A stretch of 64,000 bases of DNA from AP-15 sp963781215. GTDB lineage: Bacteria > Pseudomonadota > Alphaproteobacteria > ATCC43930 > CGMCC-115725. The notes below the pieces were generated by a model. That model did not search any database. It saw only the letters and a program-made list of their open reading frames with translations, and was not told the DNA's origin. The stretch spans positions 124,001-188,000 of the forward strand of contig CAWAFE010000028.1 in assembly GCA_963781215.1 (NCBI GenBank), given 5' to 3'. Shown in pieces: positions 54,837 to 64,000 of this stretch. Both the position numbers and the translations under genes were made by a program. Numbering within the stretch: position 1 is the first letter of the stretch; every line of letters begins with the position of its first letter.

Positions 54837-55288
54837 TGCCGGCGTATGATGATTCGAGTGTAAGAGGGTACCTGGAGACGTTGGGGATCGGTCCTCTGAT
54901 CTCCGAAAGAATAGAGAGCTTGATTAGCGAATACCGGATCTTTATGGGAGAGCCGCCCGAATTTGTGTTCGTAGAGAATCCTATTAGCAATGCTGGATCG
55001 GTGGAGTTTTCTAATTTAATTTTGCTTACTGGGAACATGTATGCAGAATTTTCTCTAAGTCATCCCAATGACACCGTCACATTTTTGAATATCGATAAAA
55101 ACGTCAATCGAATGATAATGCCGTTACTGCAAGAGCAGCCATTCACCAACATCACAGCAAGATCGCGCCTTACGGTGCAAATATGCAATGGACTGGAAGT
55201 TATTGGGTTTTTTGTGGCGTCTGGAAGGAACTGTGCCGAGCTGCTGGATATGGTAAAAAGATATTTCATCCCGGCGATCAGCGGGTAG
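54836..55288 (+). CDS. Uncharacterised 150-residue protein (cassette second gene)
   Basis: It starts MPAYDDSSVRGYLETLGIGP at an ATG with AGGAGGAAC six bases upstream. The predicted protein is acidic and alpha/beta with two hydrophobic patches (SNLILLTGNMYAEFSL and LTVQICNGLEVIGFFVA) and ends VKRYFIPAISG. It has no signal peptide and no catalytic motif that I recognise. Its codon use is visibly more AT-rich than every neighbour (runs such as AATTTAATTTTGCTT), suggesting recent acquisition. A clean hairpin terminates it. Confidence 0.8.
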   Translation: MPAYDDSSVRGYLETLGIGPLISERIESLISEYRIFMGEPPEFVFVENPISNAGSVEFSNLILLTGNMYAEFSLSHPNDTVTFLNIDKNVNRMIMPLLQEQPFTNITARSRLTVQICNGLEVIGFFVASGRNCAELLDMVKRYFIPAISG

Positions 55289-55295
55289 CCCGCTG
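55279..55295. terminator. Hairpin terminator enclosing the cassette stop codon
   Basis: CAGCGGG and CCCGCTG form a perfect 7-base stem whose 3-base loop is exactly the TAG stop of the cassette gene (55286-55288). It also faces the 3' end of the convergent mrp gene. Confidence 0.65.
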
Positions 55296-55349
55296 CGAAG
55301 CGTCCAAGGCGCTCCGCGGGACGCCGGCGGCCGTGGATATGCGGCGCGG

Positions 55350-56510
<1,161 letters not shown>

Positions 56511-56746
56511 TTCGCTCTCCTTGCCTGGCGGACGCCACAATTGGGCATGACGATGGCGGCTCGGTTCCCGGCGCCATCCGCGGCTGCCGTCCGCCGGGGC
56601 ATTCCGGATTTGGGGCGGGCGGCTCGACTTGACAACACCACCGCCGGCCCCTATCGGGTCGGGCATATCGCGCGCCGCCGGCTTGGAGCCCGCATTGCAG
56701 CGAAGCTGTGGCGCCGCAGGCGACGCCAGCGAAAGGTTCGAGCCAG

Positions 56747-57982
56747 ATGTTTTGGCAGAGTCAGGGTGGCGGCCCTTGGGGCGGCGGTCCACGCGGCGGC
56801 GGCCCCTGGGGTGGCGGCGGCAATCGCGGCAATGGCGGCGGACCGCCACCGCGCGGCCGCGGCCCGCAGCCGCCCGATTTCGAGGAGCTGCTGCGCCGCG
56901 GGCAGGACCGGTTTCGCCGGCTGCTGCCGGGCAATTTCGGCACCGGCGCCGGTGTCGCCATCGTCATCGCCGCAATCGTCGTCATCTGGCTGGTCAGCGG
57001 CTTCTACCGCGTGCTGCCCGACGAGGTCGGCATCGTGCTGCGCTTTGGCGCCTACAACCGGACGACGCAGCCGGGCCTCAACTACCACCTGCCCAATCCG
57101 ATCGAGACCGTGCTGCGGCCCAGCGTCACCCGCGTCAACCGCACCGAGATCGGCTACCGCACCGGCGAGAGCGCGCGCGGCCCGGCCTCGCGTCAGGTGC
57201 CGGAAGAGGCGCTGATGCTGACCGGCGACGAGAACATCGTCGATATCAACTTTACCGTCTTCTGGGTGATCAAGGACGCGCGCTCCTACCTCTTCAACAT
57301 CCGCGACCCGGAGCTGACCGTCAAATCGGCCGCCGAGAGCGCGATGCGCGAGGTGATCGGCGAGACGCCGATCGCCCAGGCGCTGTCGGAAGGCCGCGCC
57401 AAGATCGAGAGCGGCACCCAGCATCTGCTGCAGACGATCCTCAATAGTTACAGCGCCGGCATCGACATCACGCAGGTCCAGCTGCAACGGGTCGACCCGC
57501 CGGCCGAGGTGATCGACTCCTTCCGCGACGTGCAGGCAGCACTGGCCGACCGCGAGCGGCTGCGCAACGAGGCCGAATCCTACCGCAACGACATCATTCC
57601 GCGGGCGCGAGGCGACGCTGTCAGGATCAAGCAGGAGGCGGAGGCCTATCGTCAGGAGATCATTGCCCGATCGCAGGGAGACGCCGACCGCTTCGTCTCT
57701 GTCTACCGCGCCTTCAAGGCGGCACAGGACGTGACCTTGCAACGGCTCTATCTCGAAACCATGGAGGCAGTCCTCAAGAGCAGCAACAAGGTGATCATCG
57801 ACAAATCCGCGCAAGGCAGCAGTGGGGTGCTCCCCTATCTGCCGCTGCCGGCGCTGGGCCTCGGCGGCGAAACGACGGGCGCGCCTGCCGCTGGCGCTGG
57901 GTCGGGTACCGCCACGCACGGCCCGGGCGCGACGCCCTCGCCGTCGGCGACCACATCCGCACCCTCCCGCAGCCGGCAGTGA
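56747..57982 (+). CDS. hflK: FtsH protease modulator HflK
   Basis: A 411-residue SPFH/band-7 membrane protein that, with HflC, forms a ring around the FtsH protease. It has a Gly/Pro/Trp-rich cytoplasmic N-terminus (residues 6-43, GGGPWGGGPRGGG repeats), one transmembrane helix at about 67-85, then the SPFH domain (LPDEVGIVLRFGAYNRTTQPGL) and a coiled-coil region (RNDIIPRARGDAVRIKQEAEAYR). The tail is Ala/Ser/Thr/Pro-rich. ATG 56747 was chosen as the start of the conserved N-terminus. hflC follows 10 bases later. Confidence 0.96.
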   Translation: MFWQSQGGGPWGGGPRGGGPWGGGGNRGNGGGPPPRGRGPQPPDFEELLRRGQDRFRRLLPGNFGTGAGVAIVIAAIVVIWLVSGFYRVLPDEVGIVLRFGAYNRTTQPGLNYHLPNPIETVLRPSVTRVNRTEIGYRTGESARGPASRQVPEEALMLTGDENIVDINFTVFWVIKDARSYLFNIRDPELTVKSAAESAMREVIGETPIAQALSEGRAKIESGTQHLLQTILNSYSAGIDITQVQLQRVDPPAEVIDSFRDVQAALADRERLRNEAESYRNDIIPRARGDAVRIKQEAEAYRQEIIARSQGDADRFVSVYRAFKAAQDVTLQRLYLETMEAVLKSSNKVIIDKSAQGSSGVLPYLPLPALGLGGETTGAPAAGAGSGTATHGPGATPSPSATTSAPSRSRQ

Positions 57983-57992
57983 GGAGGCCAAA

Positions 57993-58904
57993 ATGAGCCG
58001 CCGAATCCTCGCCGTCATCGCCGGAGCGCTGATCCTCGCCGGCATCTTCGCCTTGAGCTCGCTGTTCATCGTCGAGCAGACCGAAGAGGCACTGGTGCTG
58101 CAATTCGGCCAACCGCGGCGAGTGGTCCGCCAGCCCGGCCTGTGGGTCAAGCGGCCCTTCCTCGAGAACGTGATCTTCTACGACAACCGGCTGCTCGATT
58201 TCGAGCCGCCGCCGGAGGAGGTCATCGCCTCGGACCAGAAGCGGCTGGTCGTCGACACCTATGCTCGCTACCGTATTACCGACCCGCTGCTGTTCTACCA
58301 GACGGTCGCTACCGAGGCTGCGGTGCGGGCGCGGCTCAACGCCATGGTCAGCGGCAGCCTGCGACGGGTCATCGGCAATGTCACGCTGTCGACTCTGCTC
58401 TCGCCGCAGCGCGCGGCGATCATGACGCAGATCCGCGACGAGGTCGCCGCCCAGGCCAAATCATTTGGCATCGACGTCGTTGACGTGCGAATTCGCCGCG
58501 CCGACCTGCCGCCGCAGAACAGCCAGGCGATCTATGCCCGCATGCGCTCCGAGCGCGAGCAGCAGGCGGCGCAATACCGCGGCGAGGGTGCCGAGGCGGC
58601 GCAGACCGTGCGCGCCAATGCCGACCGCGAGCGCACCGTGCTACTTGCCGAAGCGCAGCGCGACGGCCAGCGGGTGCGAGGCGACGGCGATGCTGAGAGC
58701 ATCCGGATCTACGCCGACGCATTCGGCAAGGACAAGGAGTTCTTTGCCTTCTACCGCTCGATGCAGGCCTATCGCGAGGCGCTCACCGGCCACAACACGT
58801 CCTTCGTCCTGACCCCGGACAGCGGCTTTTTCCGATTTTTCGAGAAAGAGGGCGGTACGATCGGCGCCCCCGCCTCGCCGACGGCGAAGGCCGGCCCGCA
58901 GTGA
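57993..58904 (+). CDS. hflC: FtsH protease modulator HflC
   Basis: A 303-residue partner of HflK. One N-terminal helix (residues 4-24) is followed by the SPFH domain (IVEQTEEALVLQFGQPRRVV, VDTYARYRITDPLLFYQTV), a coiled coil (EREQQAAQYRGEGAEAAQTV) and the conserved KDKEFFAFYRSMQAYREAL segment. AGGAGG lies 7-8 bases before ATG 57993. The length and order match the usual hflKC operon of proteobacteria. Confidence 0.96.
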   Translation: MSRRILAVIAGALILAGIFALSSLFIVEQTEEALVLQFGQPRRVVRQPGLWVKRPFLENVIFYDNRLLDFEPPPEEVIASDQKRLVVDTYARYRITDPLLFYQTVATEAAVRARLNAMVSGSLRRVIGNVTLSTLLSPQRAAIMTQIRDEVAAQAKSFGIDVVDVRIRRADLPPQNSQAIYARMRSEREQQAAQYRGEGAEAAQTVRANADRERTVLLAEAQRDGQRVRGDGDAESIRIYADAFGKDKEFFAFYRSMQAYREALTGHNTSFVLTPDSGFFRFFEKEGGTIGAPASPTAKAGPQ

Positions 58905-58935
58905 TTTCCGGACGCGACGCGCCCTCCCCGGAGCG

Positions 58936-59121
58936 ATGAGGGATCTGTGGACGGCGCTGGCCCTCGTCCTGGTCGTCGAGGGCGCCTTCTACGCCTTGTT
59001 CCCGGAGGCTATGAAGCGAGCCGCGGTGCGCACGGTCGCGATCCCGCCGCAGACCCTGCGGCTGGCCGGACTGGCTGCGGCCTGCCTCGGGGTTGGGCTC
59101 GTCTGGCTGGTGCGCCGGTGA
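58936..59121 (+). CDS. DUF2065 (YjeT-like) small membrane protein
   Basis: A 61-residue protein with two transmembrane helices (WTALALVLVVEGAFYALF and LAGLAAACLGVGLVWLV) separated by a short basic loop, matching DUF2065. In many proteobacteria it follows hflC, as here (31 bases). Its function is unknown; the context suggests association with the HflKC-FtsH membrane complex. Confidence 0.9.
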   Translation: MRDLWTALALVLVVEGAFYALFPEAMKRAAVRTVAIPPQTLRLAGLAAACLGVGLVWLVRR

Positions 59122-59271
59122 CGAAGCCTTTCCCGGAGTGCAATTCCAGATGCGCGCCAAAAGCGGCTGGCTTGCCGGGCGCTTCTCTCGTAGTCTTTAT
59201 TTGTCAATCCCGATCGGTGCATGCTGCGCGATCGATAAGGCTGCCCGCGCTCAAACGAGGAGTTGATTGAG

Positions 59272-60768
59272 GTGTCGACCCTTTCCACTCGCCTGGTGCG
59301 CCGCGCTGCTGTGGCGATGGCCGCGCTGCTGATCATCGCGGCACCGGCCGCGGCCCGGCCGGCGCCCGACAGCTTTGCCGATCTTGCCGCCGGGCTATTG
59401 CCGGCGGTGGTCAACATCTCGACGACGCAAACCTTGAAGTCCGATCGCGGCCGCGAGCACAGCGGGCCGGAGATGCCGCAATTCCCGCCGGGTTCGCCGT
59501 TCGAGGAGTTCTTTCGCGATTTCTTCGAGCACGGGCTTCCCAAGAGCGGCCGGCCGGAGGCCCTGCCGCGCAAGGCCACATCGCTCGGCTCAGGCTTCGT
59601 GATCGACTCGGCCGGCTACATCGTGACCAACAACCACGTCATCGCCGATGCTGACGAGATCACCGTCATCCTGCACGACGACACCAATTTGAAGGCGGAG
59701 GTCGTCGGCCGCGACCAGAAGACCGACATCGCCCTGCTGAAGGTCAAGACCGACAAGCCGCTCAGCGCCGTGCCCTGGGGCGACAGCGACGCCTCGCGGG
59801 TCGGCGATTGGGTGCTGGCGATCGGCAACCCCTTCGGCCTCGGCGGCAGCGTCACCGCCGGCATCCTCTCGGCCCGCCAGCGCGACATCAATTCCGGCCC
59901 CTATGACGACTTCCTGCAAACCGACGCCTCGATCAACCGCGGCAATTCCGGCGGCCCGATGTTCAACATGGACGGGCAGGTGATCGGCATCAACACGGCG
60001 ATCTACTCTCCCTCGGGCGGTTCGATCGGGATCGGCTTTGCGATCCCTTCCAACCTCGCCAAGGAGGTCGTCGCCGAGTTGCAGAGCGAGGCTGACCATA
60101 CCGTGCACCGCGGCTGGCTCGGCGTGCGCATTCAGGCGGTGACCGACGAGATCGCCGAAAGCCTCGGCCTCGACAAGGCGCGCGGCGCGCTGGTCGCCAG
60201 CGTCAGCGAGAAGGGACCGGCCCAGGCTGCCGGGATCCTGCCCGGCGACGTGGTCCTGAGCTTCAACGGCCGCGACGTGACCGACATGCGGCGCCTGCCG
60301 CGCCTGGTCGCAGAGACGGCGGTCGACAAGACCGTGCCGGTGACGGTCTGGCGCAAGCGCAAGGAAAGCACGCTGGAGGTCAAGATCGGCCGGCTGGAGG
60401 ACACCGACCAGAAGCAGGCGACCGCCGGAGCCACGCCGAAGAAGAGCGGCAAGGACACGGCCGGCATCGTCAAGACGCTGGGCCTCACGCTCTCCGACAT
60501 CACGCCCGAGCTCAAGGACAAATTCTCGCTCTCCGACGATTCCAAAGGCGTTTTGGTCGTCGACGTAGCCAAGGACAGCCCCGGCGCCGCCAAGGGCGTG
60601 CACCCCGGCGACCTGATCATGGAAGCCGCGCAGGAGGAGGTCAAAACCCCGGGCGAGGTCGGCACCAAGATCGACGAGGCCAGGAAATCGGGGCGGAAAT
60701 CGATCCTTCTGCTGGTCGAGCGCCAGGGCGATCTGCGCTTTATCGCGCTGCGCCTCGACGAAAGCTGA
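59272..60768 (+). CDS. degP: Periplasmic HtrA/DegP-like serine protease (Do family)
   Basis: A 498-residue HtrA protease with a signal peptide (ending near APAAARP), then a trypsin-like domain with the triad His in VTNNHVIADADE, Asp in KTDIALLKVK and Ser in NRGNSGGPMFN. Two PDZ domains follow (GWLGVRIQAVTDE... and TLGLTLSDITPELK...). It degrades or refolds damaged envelope proteins. GTG 59272 is preferred over TTG 59263 because GAGGAG is then about 10 bases upstream. It follows hflKC-DUF2065, a common arrangement in this group. Confidence 0.95.
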   Translation: MSTLSTRLVRRAAVAMAALLIIAAPAAARPAPDSFADLAAGLLPAVVNISTTQTLKSDRGREHSGPEMPQFPPGSPFEEFFRDFFEHGLPKSGRPEALPRKATSLGSGFVIDSAGYIVTNNHVIADADEITVILHDDTNLKAEVVGRDQKTDIALLKVKTDKPLSAVPWGDSDASRVGDWVLAIGNPFGLGGSVTAGILSARQRDINSGPYDDFLQTDASINRGNSGGPMFNMDGQVIGINTAIYSPSGGSIGIGFAIPSNLAKEVVAELQSEADHTVHRGWLGVRIQAVTDEIAESLGLDKARGALVASVSEKGPAQAAGILPGDVVLSFNGRDVTDMRRLPRLVAETAVDKTVPVTVWRKRKESTLEVKIGRLEDTDQKQATAGATPKKSGKDTAGIVKTLGLTLSDITPELKDKFSLSDDSKGVLVVDVAKDSPGAAKGVHPGDLIMEAAQEEVKTPGEVGTKIDEARKSGRKSILLLVERQGDLRFIALRLDES

Positions 60769-60786
60769 CGACGGGCCGCCGTCAGC
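60764..60786. terminator. Bidirectional hairpin between degP and serB
   Basis: GCTGACG (60764-60770) and CGTCAGC (60780-60786) form a perfect 7-base stem with a 9-base GC-rich loop, overlapping the ends of both convergent genes. Confidence 0.55.
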
Positions 60787-61667
60787 CGACGATCTCGTCC
60801 TTGCGATAGCCTTGGGCGTAGAGCAGGCCGGTCAGATCGGCATGGTCGAGACGCCAGCGCGCGGCGGCCGCGACCGCGGGCCCGGCGCGGAAGGCGATGC
60901 CGATACCGGCGGCGGCCAGCATCTCCAGATCGTTGGCGCCGTCGCCGACGGCCATCGTCTGCGCCTCGGAAATGCCAAACTCCGCGGCGAGGCCCAGCAG
61001 GACATTCCGTTTGGTGGCGCCGGTCACGATCGGACGGCGCACCGTGCCGGCGACGAGGCCGTCGACGAGGTCGATGCGGTTGGCGACGACGCGGTCGAAG
61101 CCGAGCTCGGCCGCGACCTGCTCGGCGAACACCGTAAACCCGCCCGAGACCAGCGCTGTGACAGCACCAGCCCGACGCATCGTCATCACCGCTCCGCGCG
61201 CCCCCGGCGTCAGCCGAATGCGGGCGGCGGCCTCGTCGAGGAAGCGGCCCTCCATCCCTGCGAGGAGGCCGATGCGCGCCTCGAGCGCCTCGACAAAGTC
61301 GATCTCGCCGTTCATCGCGCGGCGGGTAATCTCGGCGACCCGTGCGCCGATGCCGTGCAATTCGGCGAGCTCGTCGAGCATTTCGTTGGCGATGATCGTC
61401 GACTTCGAGATCGGCGACCAGCAGCAGCTTGCGCCGCTCGGCCAAGGGCTGAACCAGAAAATCGACCGCCGCACGGCCGATCGCGGCACGGGCGGCTTCC
61501 TCGACCGAAGCAGTGTCGGCCGCATCGAGAACCAGGTCGCACGCCTCGCCCGGTGCCAGCCAGAGCGGTTCGGCATCGGCTTCGAGACCGGCGGCGATCG
61601 CGGTGGCGAGGCGGGGCAGGGGAGGGTGGCCGCCGGCGCCGGCGATCAAGGTGAGGACCAGTTCCAT
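60782..61667 (-). pseudogene. serB: Phosphoserine phosphatase serB with a frameshift in its catalytic motif
   Basis: The N-terminal part from ATG 61667 (MELVLTLIAGAGGHPPLPRL to RRKLLLVADLE) and the C-terminal part (TIIANEMLDELAELHGIGAR, VSGGFTVFAEQVA, MAVGDGANDLEMLAAAGIGIA, ending 60782) are in different frames. The break is at about 61405-61412, exactly where the HAD nucleophile motif DLDST should be; one extra base turns it into DLEVDD. SerB makes serine from phosphoserine and is normally essential for serine synthesis. All other HAD motifs are intact, so this may be a sequencing or assembly error; if real, the gene is dead. Confidence 0.85.
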
Positions 61668-62651
61668 GAGCCCGCCTCCTACCCCCTACCGCAGCGCCGT
61701 GGCAAGGAAATCGGCGGCGAGCCGGTCCTCGTCGTCGCCGGCCCGACCGCAAGCGGCAAATCGGCGCTCGCCCTGGCGCTGGCGGAGGCCTTGAACGGCA
61801 CGATCGTCAATGCCGACAGCCTGCAGAGCTACCGCGACCTGCACATCCTGACCGCGCGTCCGGACATGGCCGCACTGGCGCGCGCGCCGCATCGCCTCTA
61901 CGGCTTTCTCGATGCTGCCGATCGCGGGTCCGCCGCGAGCTGGCGTGCGCTGGCGCTCGACGAGATCGCGGCTGCGGAGCAGGCGGGGCGCCTGCCGATC
62001 ATCGTCGGCGGCACCGGCCTCTATTTGCGTGCCTTGCAGCACGGGTTGGCGCCGATCCCGCGGGTTCCCCAGGAGATCCGGCTGGAGGCGCTGGCGCTCC
62101 ATGGGGCGTTGGGCGGGGTCGCCTTTCGCGAGCAACTGGCGCGGCTCGACCCGGTCGGCGCCGGGCGGCTCTTCCCCGGCGACCGGCGGCGCCTGGTGCG
62201 CGCTTACGAGGTCGTCCGCGCCACCGGGATACCGGTCGCGGCCTGGCGGGAGAAGCCATCGTCAGCCGCACCCTACCGCTTCGCGACGATCCTGTTGGCA
62301 CCGCCGCGCGATCGGCTCTATGCCGCCTGCGACAGCCGCTTTGCCGCGATGATCAAGGCGGGCGCGCTCGACGAGGCGACTGCACTCGCCGCCCGCGGCC
62401 TCGATCCGGAGCTGCCGGCGATGAAGGCGGTGGGCCTGCCCGAGCTGCTGCGGCATCTGCGCGGCGAGATGCCGCTCGGCGAGGCCGTGGCCGCGGCCCA
62501 GCGCGCCACCCGCCGCTATGCAAAGCGTCAGACGACTTGGTTTCGCCATCAATGCCGGCCCGACCTGATCCTCGCTGAGCAATTTTCGGAAAGATTGCTG
62601 CGCTGCTCACGCCAGTTTATTGATGGGTTTTTGTTGACCCCTTCGGCATAG
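61626..62651 (+). CDS. miaA: tRNA dimethylallyltransferase MiaA (start unresolved)
   Basis: It adds a dimethylallyl group to A37 of tRNAs reading UNN codons. Motifs are the P-loop VVAGPTASGKSALALALAE, NADSLQSYRDL, VGGTGLYLRALQHGL, RRLVRAYEVVRATG and the C-terminal RRYAKRQTTWFRHQ. The body is clear from about 61715. The start is not: GTG 61626 is in frame but inside divergent serB. ATG 61666 has a better AGGA spacing and overlaps the serB start, but is in another frame, so a one-base error or frameshift between 61668 and 61715 is possible. Confidence 0.88.
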   Translation: MAAGAGDQGEDQFHEPASYPLPQRRGKEIGGEPVLVVAGPTASGKSALALALAEALNGTIVNADSLQSYRDLHILTARPDMAALARAPHRLYGFLDAADRGSAASWRALALDEIAAAEQAGRLPIIVGGTGLYLRALQHGLAPIPRVPQEIRLEALALHGALGGVAFREQLARLDPVGAGRLFPGDRRRLVRAYEVVRATGIPVAAWREKPSSAAPYRFATILLAPPRDRLYAACDSRFAAMIKAGALDEATALAARGLDPELPAMKAVGLPELLRHLRGEMPLGEAVAAAQRATRRYAKRQTTWFRHQCRPDLILAEQFSERLLRCSRQFIDGFLLTPSA

Positions 62652-62741
62652 CCGAATAGGTTGCGCCCCCGCTCGGGCCGCCGATCCCAAGGGCTCGACC
62701 GATCCCGGGGCGGCCTAGCTTGTTCACCAATGGAGATCGTC

Positions 62742-64000
62742 ATGTCGGCCGAGCCGATCAGCGGAGCGGAGATCGTCATCAAGGCCCTGGTCGACCAGGG
62801 CGTCGATGTCGTATTCGGCTATCCCGGCGGCGCGGTCCTGCCGATCTACGACGCGCTCTTCAAGCAGAACGCGCTGCGCCACATCCTGGTGCGCCAGGAG
62901 GGCGGCGCCGTGCACGCCGCAGAGGGCTATGCGCGCTCGACCGGCCGGGTCGGCGTCGTGCTGGTGACGAGCGGCCCCGGCGCCACCAACGCCGTCACCG
63001 GGCTCACCGACGCGCTGATGGACTCGGTTCCCATCGTCTGCCTGACCGGGCAGGTGCCGACGCATTTGATCGGCAACGACGCCTTTCAGGAGGCCGACAC
63101 CACCGGCATCACGCGGCCCTGCACCAAGCACAATTACCTGGTCAAGGACGTGCGCGAATTGGCGCGCATGCTGCACGAGGCGTTCTACGTCGCCCGGAGC
63201 GGGCGGCCGGGGCCGGTCGTCATCGACCTGCCGAAAGACGTGCTGTTCGCCCCCGGCCCCTACACGCCGCCGGAGCAGGAGGGGCGCCACAAGAGCTACC
63301 GGCCGCAGCTGTCGCCCGACCCCGCGCGCATCGCCGAAGCGGCCGAGATGATCGCCGGGGCAAAGCGGCCGCTCTTCTACGGCGGCGGCGGGCTGATCAA
63401 TTCCGGACCCGAGGCCTGCGCCCGCTTTACCGAGCTGGTGCGGCTCGCCGATGCGCCCTGCACCTTGACCCTGATGGGGCTCGGCGCCTTTCCGGCGGGC
63501 GACCCGCATTTTCTCGGCATGGTTGGCATGCACGGCACCTACGAGGCGAATTTGGCGATGCACGGCTGCGACCTGCTGGTCGCCGTCGGATCGCGCTTCG
63601 ACGATCGGGTGACCGGCCGGCTCAACGCCTTCTCGCCCGGCTCGAAAAAGATCCACATCGACATCGATCCGTCCTCGATCAACAAGAACGTCCGCGTCGA
63701 CGTGCCGATCATCGGCGATGCCGGGCAGGCGGTGTCGGCATTGCTCGCCGCCTGGCCGAAGGCCCGGCACAAGGCGGGCGAGGTGGCGCGCGCGAAATGG
63801 TGGCGCATGGTCGAGGGTTGGCGCGAGCGCGACTGCCTGCGCTACGACCGCGGCCGGCGCGACCTGATCAAGCCGCAATATGCGTTGGAGCGGCTCTATG
63901 CGCTGACCCGCGGCCGCGACGTCTACATCACCACCGAGGTGGGCCAGCACCAGATGTGGGCCGCGCAATTCTTAAAGTTCGACGAGCCTTACCACTGGAT
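62742..64000 (+). CDS. ilvB: Acetolactate synthase large subunit (cut by window end)
   Basis: A TPP-dependent enzyme for the first step of valine/leucine and isoleucine synthesis. ATG 62742 follows GGAG by six bases; ATG 62730 is an in-frame alternative without a site. Visible are VDVVFGYPGGAVLPIYDALF, the catalytic Glu in LVRQEGGAVHAAEGYA near residue 47, VTSGPGATNAVTGL, the FAD-domain text DRVTGRLNAF and ITTEVGQHQMWAAQF, the start of the TPP domain. About 420 residues are present; the remaining third lies beyond base 64000. Confidence 0.96.
   Translation, partial: MSAEPISGAEIVIKALVDQGVDVVFGYPGGAVLPIYDALFKQNALRHILVRQEGGAVHAAEGYARSTGRVGVVLVTSGPGATNAVTGLTDALMDSVPIVCLTGQVPTHLIGNDAFQEADTTGITRPCTKHNYLVKDVRELARMLHEAFYVARSGRPGPVVIDLPKDVLFAPGPYTPPEQEGRHKSYRPQLSPDPARIAEAAEMIAGAKRPLFYGGGGLINSGPEACARFTELVRLADAPCTLTLMGLGAFPAGDPHFLGMVGMHGTYEANLAMHGCDLLVAVGSRFDDRVTGRLNAFSPGSKKIHIDIDPSSINKNVRVDVPIIGDAGQAVSALLAAWPKARHKAGEVARAKWWRMVEGWRERDCLRYDRGRRDLIKPQYALERLYALTRGRDVYITTEVGQHQMWAAQFLKFDEPYHW

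Noticed and set aside
62724..63968. 414-codon minus-strand open frame at the right end
   Set aside because: The plus strand encodes an unmistakable acetolactate synthase that runs out of the window; the minus frame is its shadow.

Overview
The window is GC-rich DNA with short spacers and long same-strand runs. The housekeeping block at the right (mrp / hflK-hflC-DUF2065-htrA / serB / miaA / ilvB) and a NDUFS4-like complex I subunit between two tRNA genes point to an alphaproteobacterium, probably a soil or environmental Rhodospirillales- or Hyphomicrobiales-like lineage. This assignment is inference; there is no rRNA in the window.

Layout. (1) 1-2018: a nickel cluster on the minus strand, nikR - NicO-type Ni/Co permease - OprB-like porin (cut by the window edge), behind a consensus NikR operator. 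(2) 2702-10784: catabolic genes mixed with wreckage. It holds a luciferase-like monooxygenase, a DUF262 fragment and an opine dehydrogenase fragment joined by an IS1595-type transposase remnant, a PEP mutase/isocitrate lyase-like enzyme, folD, a small secreted protein, an alpha/beta hydrolase, gutted hyuB and poxB genes, and an amidohydrolase. (3) 10803-14153: a LysR regulator diverging from a second luciferase-like monooxygenase and a MetE-like enzyme, with a good LysR-type operator between them. (4) 14200-29729: one minus-strand run of about 15.5 kb with SEVEN tandem paralogous family-5 substrate-binding proteins followed by a single dppBCDF-like transporter. (5) 30101-36095: tRNA-Arg, NDUFS4-like gene, tRNA-Pro, a lone Phd-type antitoxin, gltD, a YbdK-type carboxylate-amine ligase coupled to a frameshifted hydrolase, and greB. 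(6) 36231-42350: a gutted methyltransferase, a frameshifted haloperoxidase-like gene, an amidohydrolase, a type-1 periplasmic binding protein and a secreted cyclase. (7) 42531-46329: a zinc/manganese-type ABC transporter whose fourth gene encodes seven NxxGxxAF repeats, a possible new periplasmic metal partner. (8) 46606-54404: Rieske dioxygenase alpha and beta genes separated by other genes, a GFA-family protein, an amine oxidase, a GST, a GMC oxidoreductase and several gene remnants. (9) 54678-55288: an AT-richer two-gene cassette of unknown function. (10) 55350-64000: the conserved housekeeping block.

Two themes stand out. The first is receptor expansion on one peptide/opine-type ABC transporter. 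The second is unusual decay: at least four genes keep their ends but have lost their centre, and several others carry single-base frameshifts, one of them inside the catalytic motif of serB. Some frameshifts could be assembly errors; the core deletions cannot be explained that way.
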